A DNA stretch of 64,000 nt, from contig CAJXNP010000010.1 of assembly GCA_913057175.1 (NCBI GenBank), positions 62,001-126,000 of the forward strand. The letters are read 5' to 3'. Both the position numbers and the translations under genes were made by a program. The notes under the pieces were generated by a model. The model did not search any database. It saw only the letters and a list, made by a program, of their open reading frames with translations, and was not told the origin of the DNA. Source of the stretch: an uncultured Cytophagales bacterium. GTDB taxonomy: Bacteria > Bacteroidota > Bacteroidia > Cytophagales > Cyclobacteriaceae. How positions within the stretch are numbered: position 1 is the stretch's first letter; each line of letters starts with the position of its first letter. Positions 1 to 9,692 of the stretch are shown in pieces.

Positions 1-444
1 AAGAGCGAATGCTACGAAACCATAATAGATCATCAGATCAGGTATATTTTCAGCTTCCGTTTGGATACTGGAATCGAGTTTAAAAAACACACTCGTCAGG
101 TACAAGCTTAGAAATCGCAGCGGATAGACATAAAAAATAACCAGCGCGATAAAAACGGTATTGATCAGTTTAAATATTTTATCATTCAAACTATAGATCC
201 ATGAGAAACTGGAATGCTCAACCCAGATCAAGGTGAGGAATCCAATACTTATGAGAAAAGCAGGAAATGTTTTCGTCAGATTAACCAAATCATTAAATGA
301 ATTGGGGTTGCTAATGTTAAACAACAGTAAAGTGATGGCGATCCCAAATACTGCATCTGTAAGGTTATCCAACCTGGAAGGTGATTCGCCTCGATAGGTT
401 ATTCTCGCATCTCTTTTTTTTAATGAATTGGCCAGGGTCTTCAT
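1..444 (-). CDS. TMEM175/DUF1211-type membrane protein (3' end beyond window)
   Basis: Reading left from an ATG at 442-444, the frame stays open to the window edge (148 codons), so the C-terminus is missing. The N-terminus carries RLDNLTDAVFGIAITLLLF, which matches the first pore helix of the TMEM175/DUF1211 potassium-channel family, normally R-x-(E/D)-x-FSDAVFAIAITLL. The FSD triplet is LTD here. At least three hydrophobic helices follow (around residues 26-42, 60-85 and 95-115). Bacterial members are proposed to be potassium leak channels; function here is inferred from family only. It is the last gene of the leftward run starting near 3.0 kb. Confidence 0.7.
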   Translation of the reverse strand, partial: MKTLANSLKKRDARITYRGESPSRLDNLTDAVFGIAITLLLFNISNPNSFNDLVNLTKTFPAFLISIGFLTLIWVEHSSFSWIYSLNDKIFKLINTVFIALVIFYVYPLRFLSLYLTSVFFKLDSSIQTEAENIPDLMIYYGFVAFAL

Positions 445-486
445 AATGGGTCAGGTAGAATACGCAATTAATATAGAAAAGAAACC

Positions 487-1503
487 CTACAGTTTCCTAA
501 TCCTGACCGCAAAAGCTTCCTGTGGGTTGGTTTTGATCAATTGGTCAATATCTTCTTTCGAGTAGCCATTTTCCTTGAGCAAGGGGATAAATCTCTTTAT
601 CAATGTTGTGTATCCACGAAACTCTCCACCCTTTTCCTTTCCAGGGCTGTACCATCCGGCATCATGGGAAATCAATACCTTGTGCAGTAACCCATGTTCC
701 TTCAGGTTATTAATCATTTTCAAATATTCATTCATGTTGGTTTCATGTAGGCCGTCCAGGCTAATCCATGCCCCTTTGTTTGCAGCCAGAACATGCTTAT
801 CCAAATTCTTTTCGGCTTGAGCGTGAACCCAAATAAAAGCTTCAGAACTAATACCTTCTTTTTCCAGGATCTCAATTTGTTCAAAAGCAGGGGTGGCGGT
901 TCCTGTATGTGATGCGATAATGAGCCCTGTAGCCAAATGGGTTTTAGCAGCCGCAGTTATTAATTTCTGATGGATTTCAGAAAGATTTCCTTCATCCACC
1001 CCAATTTTGATGAAGCCAGGCTTAATTCCGGTGTCATCGATCCCCGATCTAAATTCTGTAATCCACCTATCCGCCAGCTGATTTGCCGATTCAATTCTGG
1101 CATACTCCGGTAAAAACTTATTGTTTCTCGCACCATATAAACCTGTATTGGTGAGTATTTTCAAACCGCTTTTTTCTGAAAGCATTTTTAGTAATACCGG
1201 ATCACGGCCCAGATAGGCAGGTGTGCATTCAACCAAAGTCTTACCACCAGCCGTTTTCAATGCCTGCAGATAGGGCAAGACAACTTCAACAACTTCACTT
1301 CTATCCCATCGATCAAAGGAAATGCTATCTGCTCCAATAAAATCAACCAACACATGTTCATGCACCAGGGTGAGCCCCATCTTTCCGGCTTGAATTTTCC
1401 CATCAACAGTTGTGATTTCTCGGTTGTTAAACGATTGACAACCGGAAAAAATCCGAAACAGAATACCTGAAATGAATATCCATATGAAAAATCTCCCTTT
1501 CAT
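487..1503 (-). CDS. phosphotriesterase-family metal-dependent hydrolase, lipoprotein
   Basis: This 338-residue protein has a hydrophobic N-terminus ending in FSGC, a probable lipobox, so it is likely periplasmic and lipid-anchored. The amidohydrolase/phosphotriesterase signature is visible in order: HEH near residue 48, a lysine in GFIKIGVDEG (the usual carboxylated metal bridge), His in IIASHTGT, His in FIWVHAQ, and Asp in ISHDAGW. All binuclear-metal ligands therefore seem present. Family members hydrolyse phosphotriesters, lactones or unknown esters; the substrate cannot be told from sequence. It lies 13 bp downstream of the TolB-like gene and is probably cotranscribed with it. Confidence 0.8.
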   Translation of the reverse strand: MKGRFFIWIFISGILFRIFSGCQSFNNREITTVDGKIQAGKMGLTLVHEHVLVDFIGADSISFDRWDRSEVVEVVLPYLQALKTAGGKTLVECTPAYLGRDPVLLKMLSEKSGLKILTNTGLYGARNNKFLPEYARIESANQLADRWITEFRSGIDDTGIKPGFIKIGVDEGNLSEIHQKLITAAAKTHLATGLIIASHTGTATPAFEQIEILEKEGISSEAFIWVHAQAEKNLDKHVLAANKGAWISLDGLHETNMNEYLKMINNLKEHGLLHKVLISHDAGWYSPGKEKGGEFRGYTTLIKRFIPLLKENGYSKEDIDQLIKTNPQEAFAVRIRKL

Positions 1504-1515
1504 ATGAGTACAAAT

Positions 1516-3048
1516 TTACTTGATCGGATACTTGGTGTTGCTGATAAAGGAAACTTTTTTGCTATCCGGTGACCAGCTTGGTACATTGATGGTCCCCTGG
1601 CCTCCGTATATATACGCAATAGTTTTTGGTACTCCACCCGTTGCTGGCATGATGCGCAAGTATACTCTTTTGTAAAATGGATGTGAGGTGGGGTCTATTT
1701 CTTTTGGAAAAGCCAGGTAAACGATCCATTTTCCATCCGGGGAGAAATGCGGGAACCAGTCATTGTATTCATCAAAGGTAACTTGTTCCTGCTCACTACC
1801 GTCTGCTTTCATCCGCCAGATCTGCATCGTGCCCGTTCTTACCGAATTGAAATAAATGTATTTCCCATCCGGACTGTATTCGGATCCATCATCCAAAGTT
1901 GGCGTATTGGTAAGGTTTTTTTCTTCCTTGGTTTCAACATCTACTTCCCAGATGTTCCAGATATCATCCCTTTGACCGGTGAAAATGATTTTCTTGCCAT
2001 CGGGTGACCAGCTATGCAGAAAGGAATGCCCTCTTGCCGGGTCAGTAATTTGTTTTGGCTCGTCAGAGCCCGTTGCAGGCATTGTAAAAATGGTTGAAAT
2101 CCGGTCGTCGCCCATGTGATTGCTGATAGCCATCATCTTTCCATCAAAAGAAAGCACATGGTCGTTATTGTTATCCTTGGCAAAACCGGTATTGAGTACA
2201 TCAATTTTACCGGTTTCCAACTCATAATATTTCAACAATCCCTCTTCAGCCCAAATCAACCTTTTGTTATCCGGTGTCCAATTTGGTGCCTGCAATGAAT
2301 TTGGCGCAGAGTGGAGGATTTTACGATGACCGGTTTCCACATCCATCACTTCCAGGTTACTTCCGATATAATCCCGGTAAGGCACAAAATCATCCGGTGC
2401 AGGTATCACGATCCTCACATTGCTGAATACTGCTTTTTCAATCACGTCTTCCCGATGGGAGCAGATAAACAGGCCTGCGTAAACCTCATCATTCAATTCC
2501 ATTTCCCTGGATACCGATTTATAGTTTTCACCAAAGCGGGCAGCTGAAAAGATGAAAGTATTGCCCTTGCGTTGAAATTCAATTTCTGTAGGATGATAAA
2601 CAGACAACTCCACCTGTTCCGTTTCATTACCATCAGCAGTCCGGTATTGGAGCGATGTTAATTCATCCCCATGCACGCAGGCATCTGCATAGCGTGAGTC
2701 TGTATTTAAATTGTCCCTGGCAATGAGGCCTATCTTTCTGTGAGGATCCGTCCCTTCTCCGATAAACTGAATGGAAGCCCTGATAATAAAATCACCTTTT
2801 ATTTTTGTCCATGCAAAATGAAACTGATCTTTATCAAACCACATGTTTTCCCCTGCAGCAGTTAAGGTGTAAGTTTGGTTTTCTTCATCATAAACAGCAG
2901 ATCCTTTCAATTTAGGATCACCCACATCCTGGTGATGTTCAAAAAGGCCAATGGGATTTTGTTGAGCATGGAGAAATTCATTTGATATCATGAGCAGAAA
3001 ACTAAATAGAAAAGTCCGGAAAATAAGATATGTACAATTCACTTTCAT
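1516..3048 (-). CDS. TolB-like PD40 beta-propeller protein, secreted
   Basis: The 510-residue product has a signal peptide (residues 1-28, ending LHAQ). Residues about 45-210 resemble a DUF1349-like concanavalin-type domain (GDFIIRASIQF, IGLIARDN). From about 240 onward there are six PD40/WD40-like blades of the TolB type, each with an SPDGK-like core: TPDNKRLIW, SFDGKMMAI, SPDGKKIIF, SPDGKYIYF, SPDGKWIVY, SPDSKKVSF. Such proteins are often labelled TolB or biopolymer transporter, but there is no tol-pal context here, so that name would be misleading. The propeller probably binds protein or ligand in the periplasm. The next gene downstream is the phosphotriesterase-like hydrolase. Confidence 0.8.
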   Translation of the reverse strand: MKVNCTYLIFRTFLFSFLLMISNEFLHAQQNPIGLFEHHQDVGDPKLKGSAVYDEENQTYTLTAAGENMWFDKDQFHFAWTKIKGDFIIRASIQFIGEGTDPHRKIGLIARDNLNTDSRYADACVHGDELTSLQYRTADGNETEQVELSVYHPTEIEFQRKGNTFIFSAARFGENYKSVSREMELNDEVYAGLFICSHREDVIEKAVFSNVRIVIPAPDDFVPYRDYIGSNLEVMDVETGHRKILHSAPNSLQAPNWTPDNKRLIWAEEGLLKYYELETGKIDVLNTGFAKDNNNDHVLSFDGKMMAISNHMGDDRISTIFTMPATGSDEPKQITDPARGHSFLHSWSPDGKKIIFTGQRDDIWNIWEVDVETKEEKNLTNTPTLDDGSEYSPDGKYIYFNSVRTGTMQIWRMKADGSEQEQVTFDEYNDWFPHFSPDGKWIVYLAFPKEIDPTSHPFYKRVYLRIMPATGGVPKTIAYIYGGQGTINVPSWSPDSKKVSFISNTKYPIK

Positions 3049-3180
3049 AGTATCGGGATTTAGGCAGAATATTTTTATTGAATTTGCCTGAATAAATCGA
3101 CTATTCGATTCAATATATTTTAATGAAAATTATTGGGAAGAATTCCAGAACCCTAAAATTCGAGAAAGAAAAATAAAGTT

Positions 3181-4611
3181 TTAAATACCATTTATGGGAG
3201 AAAGTCGCAAAACCTTATCTGGCTTATTTAGCAGTACATACAAAGCGCCATCGGGACCAAATTTCAAATCCCTTACACGGCCATATCCTTTCAAAATAAT
3301 CTCCTGATCAACAACTTCGTTCTTTTTGATGTCCAATCTGCGAATCTCTTCAAAAGCCAGCGCCCCTACAAATAAATCATTTTTCCAGTTGGGAAAGAGC
3401 TTGCTCGTAGAAAATTCTGAAGGGCAAATGGCAATCGATGGGGTCCATTGCTCTATCGGTTGTTCCATTCCTTTCTGATGGGTATTAGATGATACCTCAT
3501 CGCCATCGTAATCCAGACCGTAAGTAATCACCGGCCAACCGTAATTTTTTCCTTTTTCCAATATGTTCAGTTCATCACCTCCCATAGGACCATGTTCGGT
3601 TGCCCAAATTTCACCTGTTGCCGGGTGGAGAGCCAACCCCTGTACATTTCTATTGCCATAAGTGAAAATTCCAGAAATAGCATCCGGATCCTTAACAAAT
3701 GGATTGTCGTTTGGAATAGTTCCATCAGAATTAATCCTGAATACTTTTCCGGTAACTTTGGTGAGGTCCTGCGAATCATCCGCTCTTCCCATATCACCAA
3801 TTGAGAAATACAGCTTTCCTTCCTTGTCAAAAAGAAGCCGACATCCCCAACGATTGCCTTTTTCAACACGAAGGGATTCATCTGCTTCGAAGAGGGTTTC
3901 CTCATCCAGCCATTGATAGCCATGTATTCGTCCTCTTATTACTTTCGTCATGGAAAGTGAGCCTCGTTCATCAATTTCTTCATCCGTGTGGCTAAATGCG
4001 AGATAAATCCACCCGTTTTGTTTATAGTGCGGATCAAGGGCTATATCCATCAAGCCAGCGGTACTTGACTTAGTATAAGGAACAGGCAACCCCGCTATGC
4101 GTTGAGTGTCGAGCACACCATTTTTCATCCACTTCAGGCCACCATGCTTCTCCGTAATTAAAGCGGTATTTTTATTGACAAATTCTATTGCCCATGGAGC
4201 TTTGATTCCCTCTTCTACCAACACTTCTACCTTAATTTGATAGTCTTTTGTCTCAATTTCGCCCGGAATAATTCTTTCCTTATGTGGGGGAATTTCCTGT
4301 GATTCGATAACATAATCTACCACTTTATTAATAGCGTTGTCACTTAAGAATGATTCCCAGGCGACCATTTCCGTATTGGGAATTCCAAACTTAATGTTCC
4401 TAAATATAAGGTTTCTACTCGCGCCGTAAGTCCATTCGGATTTGATCAAAGACTCAGCCAGGTTGCCTTCCATATTCGCTCCATGGCAGCCGGCACAATA
4501 TGTTTTGTAAACCTCTTCGCCACTCAAAAAAAGAGGCTCATTGAGTTTGACAAAAGAAATGGAGCTTACCAGGAGGACAATCGAAAAAGTTATTATCCAA
4601 ATGTATTTCAT
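3181..4611 (-). CDS. cytochrome c / PQQ-dependent aldose (glucose/sorbosone) dehydrogenase
   Basis: I chose the ATG at 4609-4611 because it begins a normal signal peptide (MKYIWIITFSIVLLVSS); a longer frame to 4668 adds 19 non-signal residues. A cytochrome c domain follows with heme motif CAGCH. The C-terminal 320 residues form the six-bladed soluble glucose/sorbosone dehydrogenase (GSDH) propeller, with APWAIEF, ALITEKHGGLKWM, HGPMGGDELN and GKNYGWPVITYG. The predicted reaction is periplasmic sugar oxidation with electrons passed from PQQ to the fused heme c. No pqq biosynthesis gene lies in the window. The cytochrome-first order is a fusion, not the usual stand-alone enzyme. Confidence 0.85.
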   Translation of the reverse strand: MKYIWIITFSIVLLVSSISFVKLNEPLFLSGEEVYKTYCAGCHGANMEGNLAESLIKSEWTYGASRNLIFRNIKFGIPNTEMVAWESFLSDNAINKVVDYVIESQEIPPHKERIIPGEIETKDYQIKVEVLVEEGIKAPWAIEFVNKNTALITEKHGGLKWMKNGVLDTQRIAGLPVPYTKSSTAGLMDIALDPHYKQNGWIYLAFSHTDEEIDERGSLSMTKVIRGRIHGYQWLDEETLFEADESLRVEKGNRWGCRLLFDKEGKLYFSIGDMGRADDSQDLTKVTGKVFRINSDGTIPNDNPFVKDPDAISGIFTYGNRNVQGLALHPATGEIWATEHGPMGGDELNILEKGKNYGWPVITYGLDYDGDEVSSNTHQKGMEQPIEQWTPSIAICPSEFSTSKLFPNWKNDLFVGALAFEEIRRLDIKKNEVVDQEIILKGYGRVRDLKFGPDGALYVLLNKPDKVLRLSPINGI

Positions 4612-4755
4612 AATTAAATAGTTGAAAAAATTTGATATCAAAGGTAATACTCGATAGTTGAATATCAAAATATCATCCTTTATACCTTGATCTTTTGTTA
4701 ATTATCAAAGTTCCTTGCAAATATTTATTGGCATTTCTTCACCAAATTTTCGATA

Positions 4756-5478
4756 TCACTCCCTCCACAACTTATCACTTACCAATCTTTCATAAACTTC
4801 CGGGAAAAGGTTACGGCTGATGGGGAGTTTGACATTGCCGATGACGACCTGGCGTCCTTCGATCATTTTCACATGCCGGGTATTGATGATGTAAGAGCGG
4901 TGAATGCGCAAAAAAGGTCCTCCATCCACCTCCTCTTCGACCTGCTTCATGGAAAAAAGGGTCATGTGCCGCTTTTCCTTCGTGTGAATGAAAATGTAAT
5001 CAACAGCAGCTTCGAAATACAAAATGTCTTTCAGAAAGATCTTTACAGTCTGCTGATCTTCTTTGATAAAAATAAACCGATCTTCTTCTTTCTTTTCTTT
5101 TTTTGTTGATGTTTTAGGTTGGCTCAATTGATAAGCTTTGGTGACTGCCTGTGAAAACCTCGCAAATGAAATAGGTTTCAGCAGATAATCCACCACATTC
5201 AACTCAAAACCATCCAATGCGTATTCGCGATGGGCGGTGGTAAAAATGACCAAAGGGGGCTTTCTGGCGTGTTTCAGCCATTCAATTCCGGTCAATCCAG
5301 GCATATTAATGTCCAACAAAACGAGATCTATGTTTTCTTGAAGCAACAATGTATCCAGCTCAATAGCACTTTTGCATGTTGATACGAGTTCCAGATAAGG
5401 GATTTTCCGGACATAGGAAGCTATGCCTTCACGAGCAGCTTTTTCATCATCGGTCACCACGCACCTAAGCTTGTCCAT
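4756..5478 (-). CDS. LytTR-family response regulator
   Basis: The 240-residue protein has an N-terminal receiver with acidic residues TDDE and phospho-acceptor Asp near residue 56 in LVLLDINMPG, a conserved Thr in IFTTAHREYAL, and Lys in YLLKPIS. Residues about 140-235 form a LytTR DNA-binding domain (FIKEDQQTVKIFLKDILYFEA, FLRIHRSYIIN). It is encoded immediately after the histidine kinase, overlapping it by 14 bp, so the two form a translationally coupled pair. It probably regulates nearby genes, perhaps the receptor upstream. Confidence 0.92.
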   Translation of the reverse strand: MDKLRCVVTDDEKAAREGIASYVRKIPYLELVSTCKSAIELDTLLLQENIDLVLLDINMPGLTGIEWLKHARKPPLVIFTTAHREYALDGFELNVVDYLLKPISFARFSQAVTKAYQLSQPKTSTKKEKKEEDRFIFIKEDQQTVKIFLKDILYFEAAVDYIFIHTKEKRHMTLFSMKQVEEEVDGGPFLRIHRSYIINTRHVKMIEGRQVVIGNVKLPISRNLFPEVYERLVSDKLWRE

Positions 5479-6499
5479 TGGCTTCCAACGTCATGGTTAA
5501 ATCAACGGTGTAAATATCCTTTTGCTCATCCAAAATGAGGCTATGGCGATTCGGGTACAACAATTCCAACCTGCGTTTAACATTCTTCAAACCAACACCT
5601 CCGTTTTCATTGTCCGGCGTATGTCCATTTGAATTGGCCACACTGAGATGCAGATCCTGGTTATGAATGTCTACTTTTATGTTAATATCATATCCTTCTT
5701 CCTTTTGACTGTGTTTGAAGGCATTTTCCACAAAGGTCAGCAGGATCATGGGAGCAATCTGCAAATCATCAATTTCTTTAGGAAACGAATACTCCAGATT
5801 CAGAAAATCTTCGTGACGAATCTTCTGGATTTTCAGGTAATTCTTCAGGCTTTCCAGCTCATCTTTTAAAGGAACCTTATCTTTCTTGGCATTGTAAAGC
5901 TGATGGCTGAGCACATCAGAAAATTGGATCATTACTTCCCTGGCTAATTCAGGATTGGATTCCATCAAAAAATAAATTGTATTCAGATTATTAAAAAGAA
6001 AATGAGGTTGAAGTTGTGCTTTCAGCATGTTCAATTCGCTTTCTATATTTTTTTGCTCCAGCTCGCGGGTATACCTTTCCTTGATGTACCACTCCCTTAC
6101 AAAAAACAATGACATGGTAATGGCAATCAGAATAATACCTTCCGAAGACAAAATGACCAGTCCGTTCAAGGAAGAAAATTGTTGGACAGCCTGCATGGCG
6201 CCTAAGATCTCTGCAAAAACGTAATGAGTGATATGATACCTGACCCAGGTCGAAATGGCCATTCCAGCAATAAAAAGAATCGAGTACATCCCCCATTTTT
6301 TATTCAACAGATATCTTGGGACAAGAAAATACAAGTTAAAATAAGCCAGGATCGCTGTCGGAATGGTAAACACGAGGTTTATCACAATATTGCCAAGAAA
6401 ATCAGGATAGAAAACCATATCCCTGGCTCCCCAAAGGGCCAGATAAATCATCCAAAAAATGAAATGGTAGCGGGTTTCCTTATTTTGGTTTTTCTTCAT
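5465..6499 (-). CDS. LytS/YehU-type sensor histidine kinase
   Basis: The 344-residue protein has four hydrophobic segments in residues 12-135, followed by a short coiled linker and the His_kinase (PF06580) motif LQPHFLFNNLNTI, with the phospho-acceptor His near residue 166. A HATPase domain follows, with N-box VENAFKHS and G-box GGVGLKNVKRRLELL. There is no periplasmic sensor domain, which suggests sensing within the membrane. It is the cognate kinase of the LytTR regulator downstream (14-bp overlap) and begins 3 bp after the TonB receptor stop, so receptor, kinase and regulator appear to be one transcript. Confidence 0.92.
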   Translation of the reverse strand: MKKNQNKETRYHFIFWMIYLALWGARDMVFYPDFLGNIVINLVFTIPTAILAYFNLYFLVPRYLLNKKWGMYSILFIAGMAISTWVRYHITHYVFAEILGAMQAVQQFSSLNGLVILSSEGIILIAITMSLFFVREWYIKERYTRELEQKNIESELNMLKAQLQPHFLFNNLNTIYFLMESNPELAREVMIQFSDVLSHQLYNAKKDKVPLKDELESLKNYLKIQKIRHEDFLNLEYSFPKEIDDLQIAPMILLTFVENAFKHSQKEEGYDINIKVDIHNQDLHLSVANSNGHTPDNENGGVGLKNVKRRLELLYPNRHSLILDEQKDIYTVDLTMTLEANGQA

Positions 6500-6502
6500 T
6501 TT

Positions 6503-8593
6503 CTAAAAATTCACAAACAAACCCAAAAAGAATGACCTCGTTGCCGTGGGAAGAATAGCCTCTCGTTGTGACCCATCCCGGGAATATTCATAACCGAATA
6601 TCTGCTCAAAACCAAACGGGTTGTTCAATGCGCCATACAATACAGTAAAGTTACCAAAAAGTTGGGTAACATAGCTTAGATTGATGCTTAGGTTGTGATA
6701 TACCCTGGTTTTATCTGACAGGTACTGGTCACTATTTGGATTAACATATCTTCTGCCGCTGGCAAAAGTGTAAGTCAATCCGGGAGTCAACCCCATGTGC
6801 TCAATGGAATAGTTCGAGACAAAATTCAAAACGTGATCCGTTACAAATTCAGGAGTTGCCGGAGCAGGATAATTCTGATAATCCCTTTCCGCATCGATAT
6901 AGGAATAAGAGATCCAGTAATCGAGGTTGCGGATGGTTTTCTGATCTTTCCAGAATAGATCAATTCCCCTGCTATATCCATCTCCATCGTTGGTCAAATC
7001 GAATTCTTCGCCTTTGATTAGGTTGTCATATTGCTTGTCATATATTTCTATCCTAAATGACCGGTCCGTAGTCGTCCATTGGTAATTGAGAATCAAATGA
7101 GTGGCTTTCTCGAAATCAAGGTCAGGCTTGTAATGAAGGAATTCATCGTCCGGTTTCTGGTAAAAGTTTCCGTAGGCAAATGATACCTGACTATTTGCTC
7201 CGGTCTTATAAGCAAGTGAAGTTCTGGGAGCAACATTCCATTTGTCGATCAAATCGGAATATTCAGTACGAACACCGAAACGGAACACCCATCTATCGTC
7301 CAATGTGAAATCAGATTCAGCAAAAGCCGATGTATATTGATCCTCCACCTTTCCTGAATAGTATCCTGTCGCGACAGCATTGTCTTCCATGAATGTCTCC
7401 AGGCCAAATTTTATGGAAACCTGGTCTATGGGATCGTAGAAGAAAGTTGTTTTACCGTGCAGCATTCGTGATAGCTCATCAACATTTAAGCTATCAAAAG
7501 CAACATGGTCGGTACTGTGATTCAGGGCAAAGCCCGCGTAGATCCCAAGCTTATCAGAAATCAAACCCTGGTAATTGGTATTCCAGTAGGTAGTCTGGTT
7601 CTTATTTTGAAATAAATAAGGATTGTCCGGATCCTCAAAATTGGTCTGGTGCATACCGATTTTTCCTTTTTGGTATTGCATAAAGCTTTTAAACATTCCT
7701 CCTTTTGTTTTGTGGCGAAAAGCCCAGTTTGTCCCAAAACCTTCAGGAGGCTTAGTCCAATCGATGTTTTGTGGGACAGCATTGAAAAGAAGATTTAAAT
7801 TATTATAGGTGAAATCTCCGATTAAAGTCGTCTTTTCATTCCATGCTTGCTGGCGCGACACGTTAGCACCTGCCATATTCAAACCAATGCTAGAGGAGGT
7901 CATTTCAGGGATATCCTGGGTTTCCAGCAATAAAACGGATGAAAGCGCCCGACCATATTCAGCGGAGTATCCGCCGGTCGTAAAAATTGTACCTTTGAAC
8001 ATGAAGGGGTCAAAGCGGCTCCGGCTTGCCACATTGGGGATCTCGCTGTAAAATGGTTTCTCCACTATAGCCCCATCAATAATCGTTTTAGTCTCACTGG
8101 CATCGCCGCCGCGAACGAAAATTCCGGTTTCATTCCCCACCTGCGATACACCGGGCAAAGTTTCCAGGGCTTTGTAAATATCTCCCTGCGCCCCGGCATT
8201 CATGACAATATCCAAAGGTTTGAGCATGGTTGATTTTGCTTTATCACTCGCATCAAATGAGCCGGCGGTTATAACCACCGGGCCTAAAACCTTATCGGCA
8301 TTTTGTAGGATGATATCAACCGCGACCGGATTACCTTTGACGGCTATCAATTGTTTGCTCGTTTCAAAACCAACTGAGCTGGCTACCAATGTAAATGTCC
8401 CATGTTCTGAAGCTTTGATTTCAAAGCTACCATTTAAGTCTGTTGAGCTTCCTTCAAAAGTTTCATCCAGGTAAACCGTCGCAAATGAGATGGGCGTCCC
8501 TTCTTTATCTTTAACGGTGCCGGTGATCATTGACTGCGCCTGGACTATCAAAATACAACAGGAGAAGATAACAGAAAAAATAATGGCTTTCAT
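6503..8593 (-). CDS. TonB-dependent receptor with carboxypeptidase-like regulatory domain
   Basis: The 696-residue outer-membrane protein has a signal peptide ending VQAQ, a CarboxypepD_reg-like domain (about 22-105, ITGTVKDKEGTPISFATVYL), a plug domain (DIYKALETLPGVSQVG, GIFVRGGDASETKTIIDG), and a beta-barrel ending in an aromatic residue (FLGLFVNF). It lacks the SusC length (about 1000 residues) and has no SusD partner, so it is a simple receptor. The substrate is not evident. Its position between a TPR protein and a histidine kinase/regulator pair, with gaps of 24 and 3 bp, suggests that receptor and signalling genes are expressed together. Confidence 0.9.
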   Translation of the reverse strand: MKAIIFSVIFSCCILIVQAQSMITGTVKDKEGTPISFATVYLDETFEGSSTDLNGSFEIKASEHGTFTLVASSVGFETSKQLIAVKGNPVAVDIILQNADKVLGPVVITAGSFDASDKAKSTMLKPLDIVMNAGAQGDIYKALETLPGVSQVGNETGIFVRGGDASETKTIIDGAIVEKPFYSEIPNVASRSRFDPFMFKGTIFTTGGYSAEYGRALSSVLLLETQDIPEMTSSSIGLNMAGANVSRQQAWNEKTTLIGDFTYNNLNLLFNAVPQNIDWTKPPEGFGTNWAFRHKTKGGMFKSFMQYQKGKIGMHQTNFEDPDNPYLFQNKNQTTYWNTNYQGLISDKLGIYAGFALNHSTDHVAFDSLNVDELSRMLHGKTTFFYDPIDQVSIKFGLETFMEDNAVATGYYSGKVEDQYTSAFAESDFTLDDRWVFRFGVRTEYSDLIDKWNVAPRTSLAYKTGANSQVSFAYGNFYQKPDDEFLHYKPDLDFEKATHLILNYQWTTTDRSFRIEIYDKQYDNLIKGEEFDLTNDGDGYSRGIDLFWKDQKTIRNLDYWISYSYIDAERDYQNYPAPATPEFVTDHVLNFVSNYSIEHMGLTPGLTYTFASGRRYVNPNSDQYLSDKTRVYHNLSINLSYVTQLFGNFTVLYGALNNPFGFEQIFGYEYSRDGSQREAILPTATRSFFLGLFVNF

Positions 8594-8617
8594 CTTTGAG
8601 GTTATTTGGCGAACAGA

Positions 8618-9319
8618 TTAAAATGATTGTTTTAACTGATTCAATTGATAATCTTGCGGGAATTCGTTCAAGCCTTTCATGCAATACATTTTGGCTTTAT
8701 CTATTTCGTCTTCTCTTTTGTAGAAACTTGCCAGGGTATAGTAGGCGGAATTCTTGCCCCATGAAGGTCCATTTTCTACGGACTGATCAGGTAAAGAAAT
8801 GGCTTTCAACAGGTATTCTTCGACTTTTTCACCGCCTCCGTATTCGGCAGGTTTATAGTAATCACTTTCTCCCATACCGAGGTATGCACGCAAATTGTTT
8901 TCGTCCTTTTTCAAGGCAGCTTTATACTGAGATGCGGCTTTAGCAGAAATCCTTGCAGCTGATGATGGATCTAGGCTGACACTAAATCCAAGTATATAGC
9001 CAAGAAGGGCATGTTCCTCCGAATTCTTTTTTTCTATTTTTTCCAACAATTCAATGGCTGCATCTGTAGATTTTCTGGCTTGATCTTTTTTCCCAGTATG
9101 CATGTAGTAAATTGCTGAGTAAAACTGCCCATAAGCAATCCAGTAGGCATTTTCATTTTCATTTTGTCTTAATTCAGCTATGATCGGTTCAATCTGATCG
9201 GATTGGGTCGCAAACGATTGCATGAATGCTGCGTCTATTTTGTCCTGATTGGGATTCTCCTCTGCTATGGAAAATATATAAATAAATAAAGCGATTAGTG
9301 TTAATGTGATCTTTTTCAT
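8618..9319 (-). CDS. secreted TPR-repeat protein
   Basis: The 233-residue protein has a signal peptide (residues 1-19, LFIYIFSIAEE) and helical tetratricopeptide-like repeats, for example NAYWIAYGQFYSAIYYMHTG, ASQYKAALKKDENNLRAYLG and SAYYTLASFYKREDEIDKAK. It is probably a periplasmic protein-interaction module. It is the first gene of the set with the TonB receptor and LytTR pair (24-bp gap to the receptor), so it may act with the receptor. No enzymatic motif is visible. Confidence 0.75.
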   Translation of the reverse strand: MKKITLTLIALFIYIFSIAEENPNQDKIDAAFMQSFATQSDQIEPIIAELRQNENENAYWIAYGQFYSAIYYMHTGKKDQARKSTDAAIELLEKIEKKNSEEHALLGYILGFSVSLDPSSAARISAKAASQYKAALKKDENNLRAYLGMGESDYYKPAEYGGGEKVEEYLLKAISLPDQSVENGPSWGKNSAYYTLASFYKREDEIDKAKMYCMKGLNEFPQDYQLNQLKQSF

Positions 9320-9692
9320 TGTTCAAATTGTTTTGTTTGACACAATGATAAAGGGCGAAAATGGCTCCCTGAAATCTAATCTGTGAGTGGAAGGGATTCC
9401 TCTGTGAAGTGAAAGTGTATTCTGTAAAAGGATATTATTTTGTTGCTAATGGTTTGTTCTGCTTTATGCCGCTTTTTTGAAATCAGGTAGGTTTTCTTAA
9501 AAAGTATTTTTCAAAGGTTTTAAGCTTAAGCTACGCGACAATTGAGTTTGAATTAGAGAGAAAATGAAAAATGAACGATATCTTTATCAGGAGGGATCAT
9601 CCCTAGCTGGGGATGTTGCGTTTTATTCAATTAGTACAAATACCAACCAAATTCAAACCAATTGTGTCTGATCAGTAAGCAAAAGATAAAAG
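9320..9692. other. divergent intergenic region
   Basis: This 373-bp gap separates two divergent genes and must hold promoters in both directions. It contains a short inverted repeat (arms 9598-9603 and 9610-9615, CATCCC/GGGATG) about 80 bp before the rightward lipoprotein gene. I see no other gene or clear element. Confidence 0.4.

Noticed and set aside
1516-3048. TolB of the Tol-Pal system
   Set aside because: The propeller repeats match, but there is no tolQRA or pal in view, and the N-terminal domain differs from TolB.
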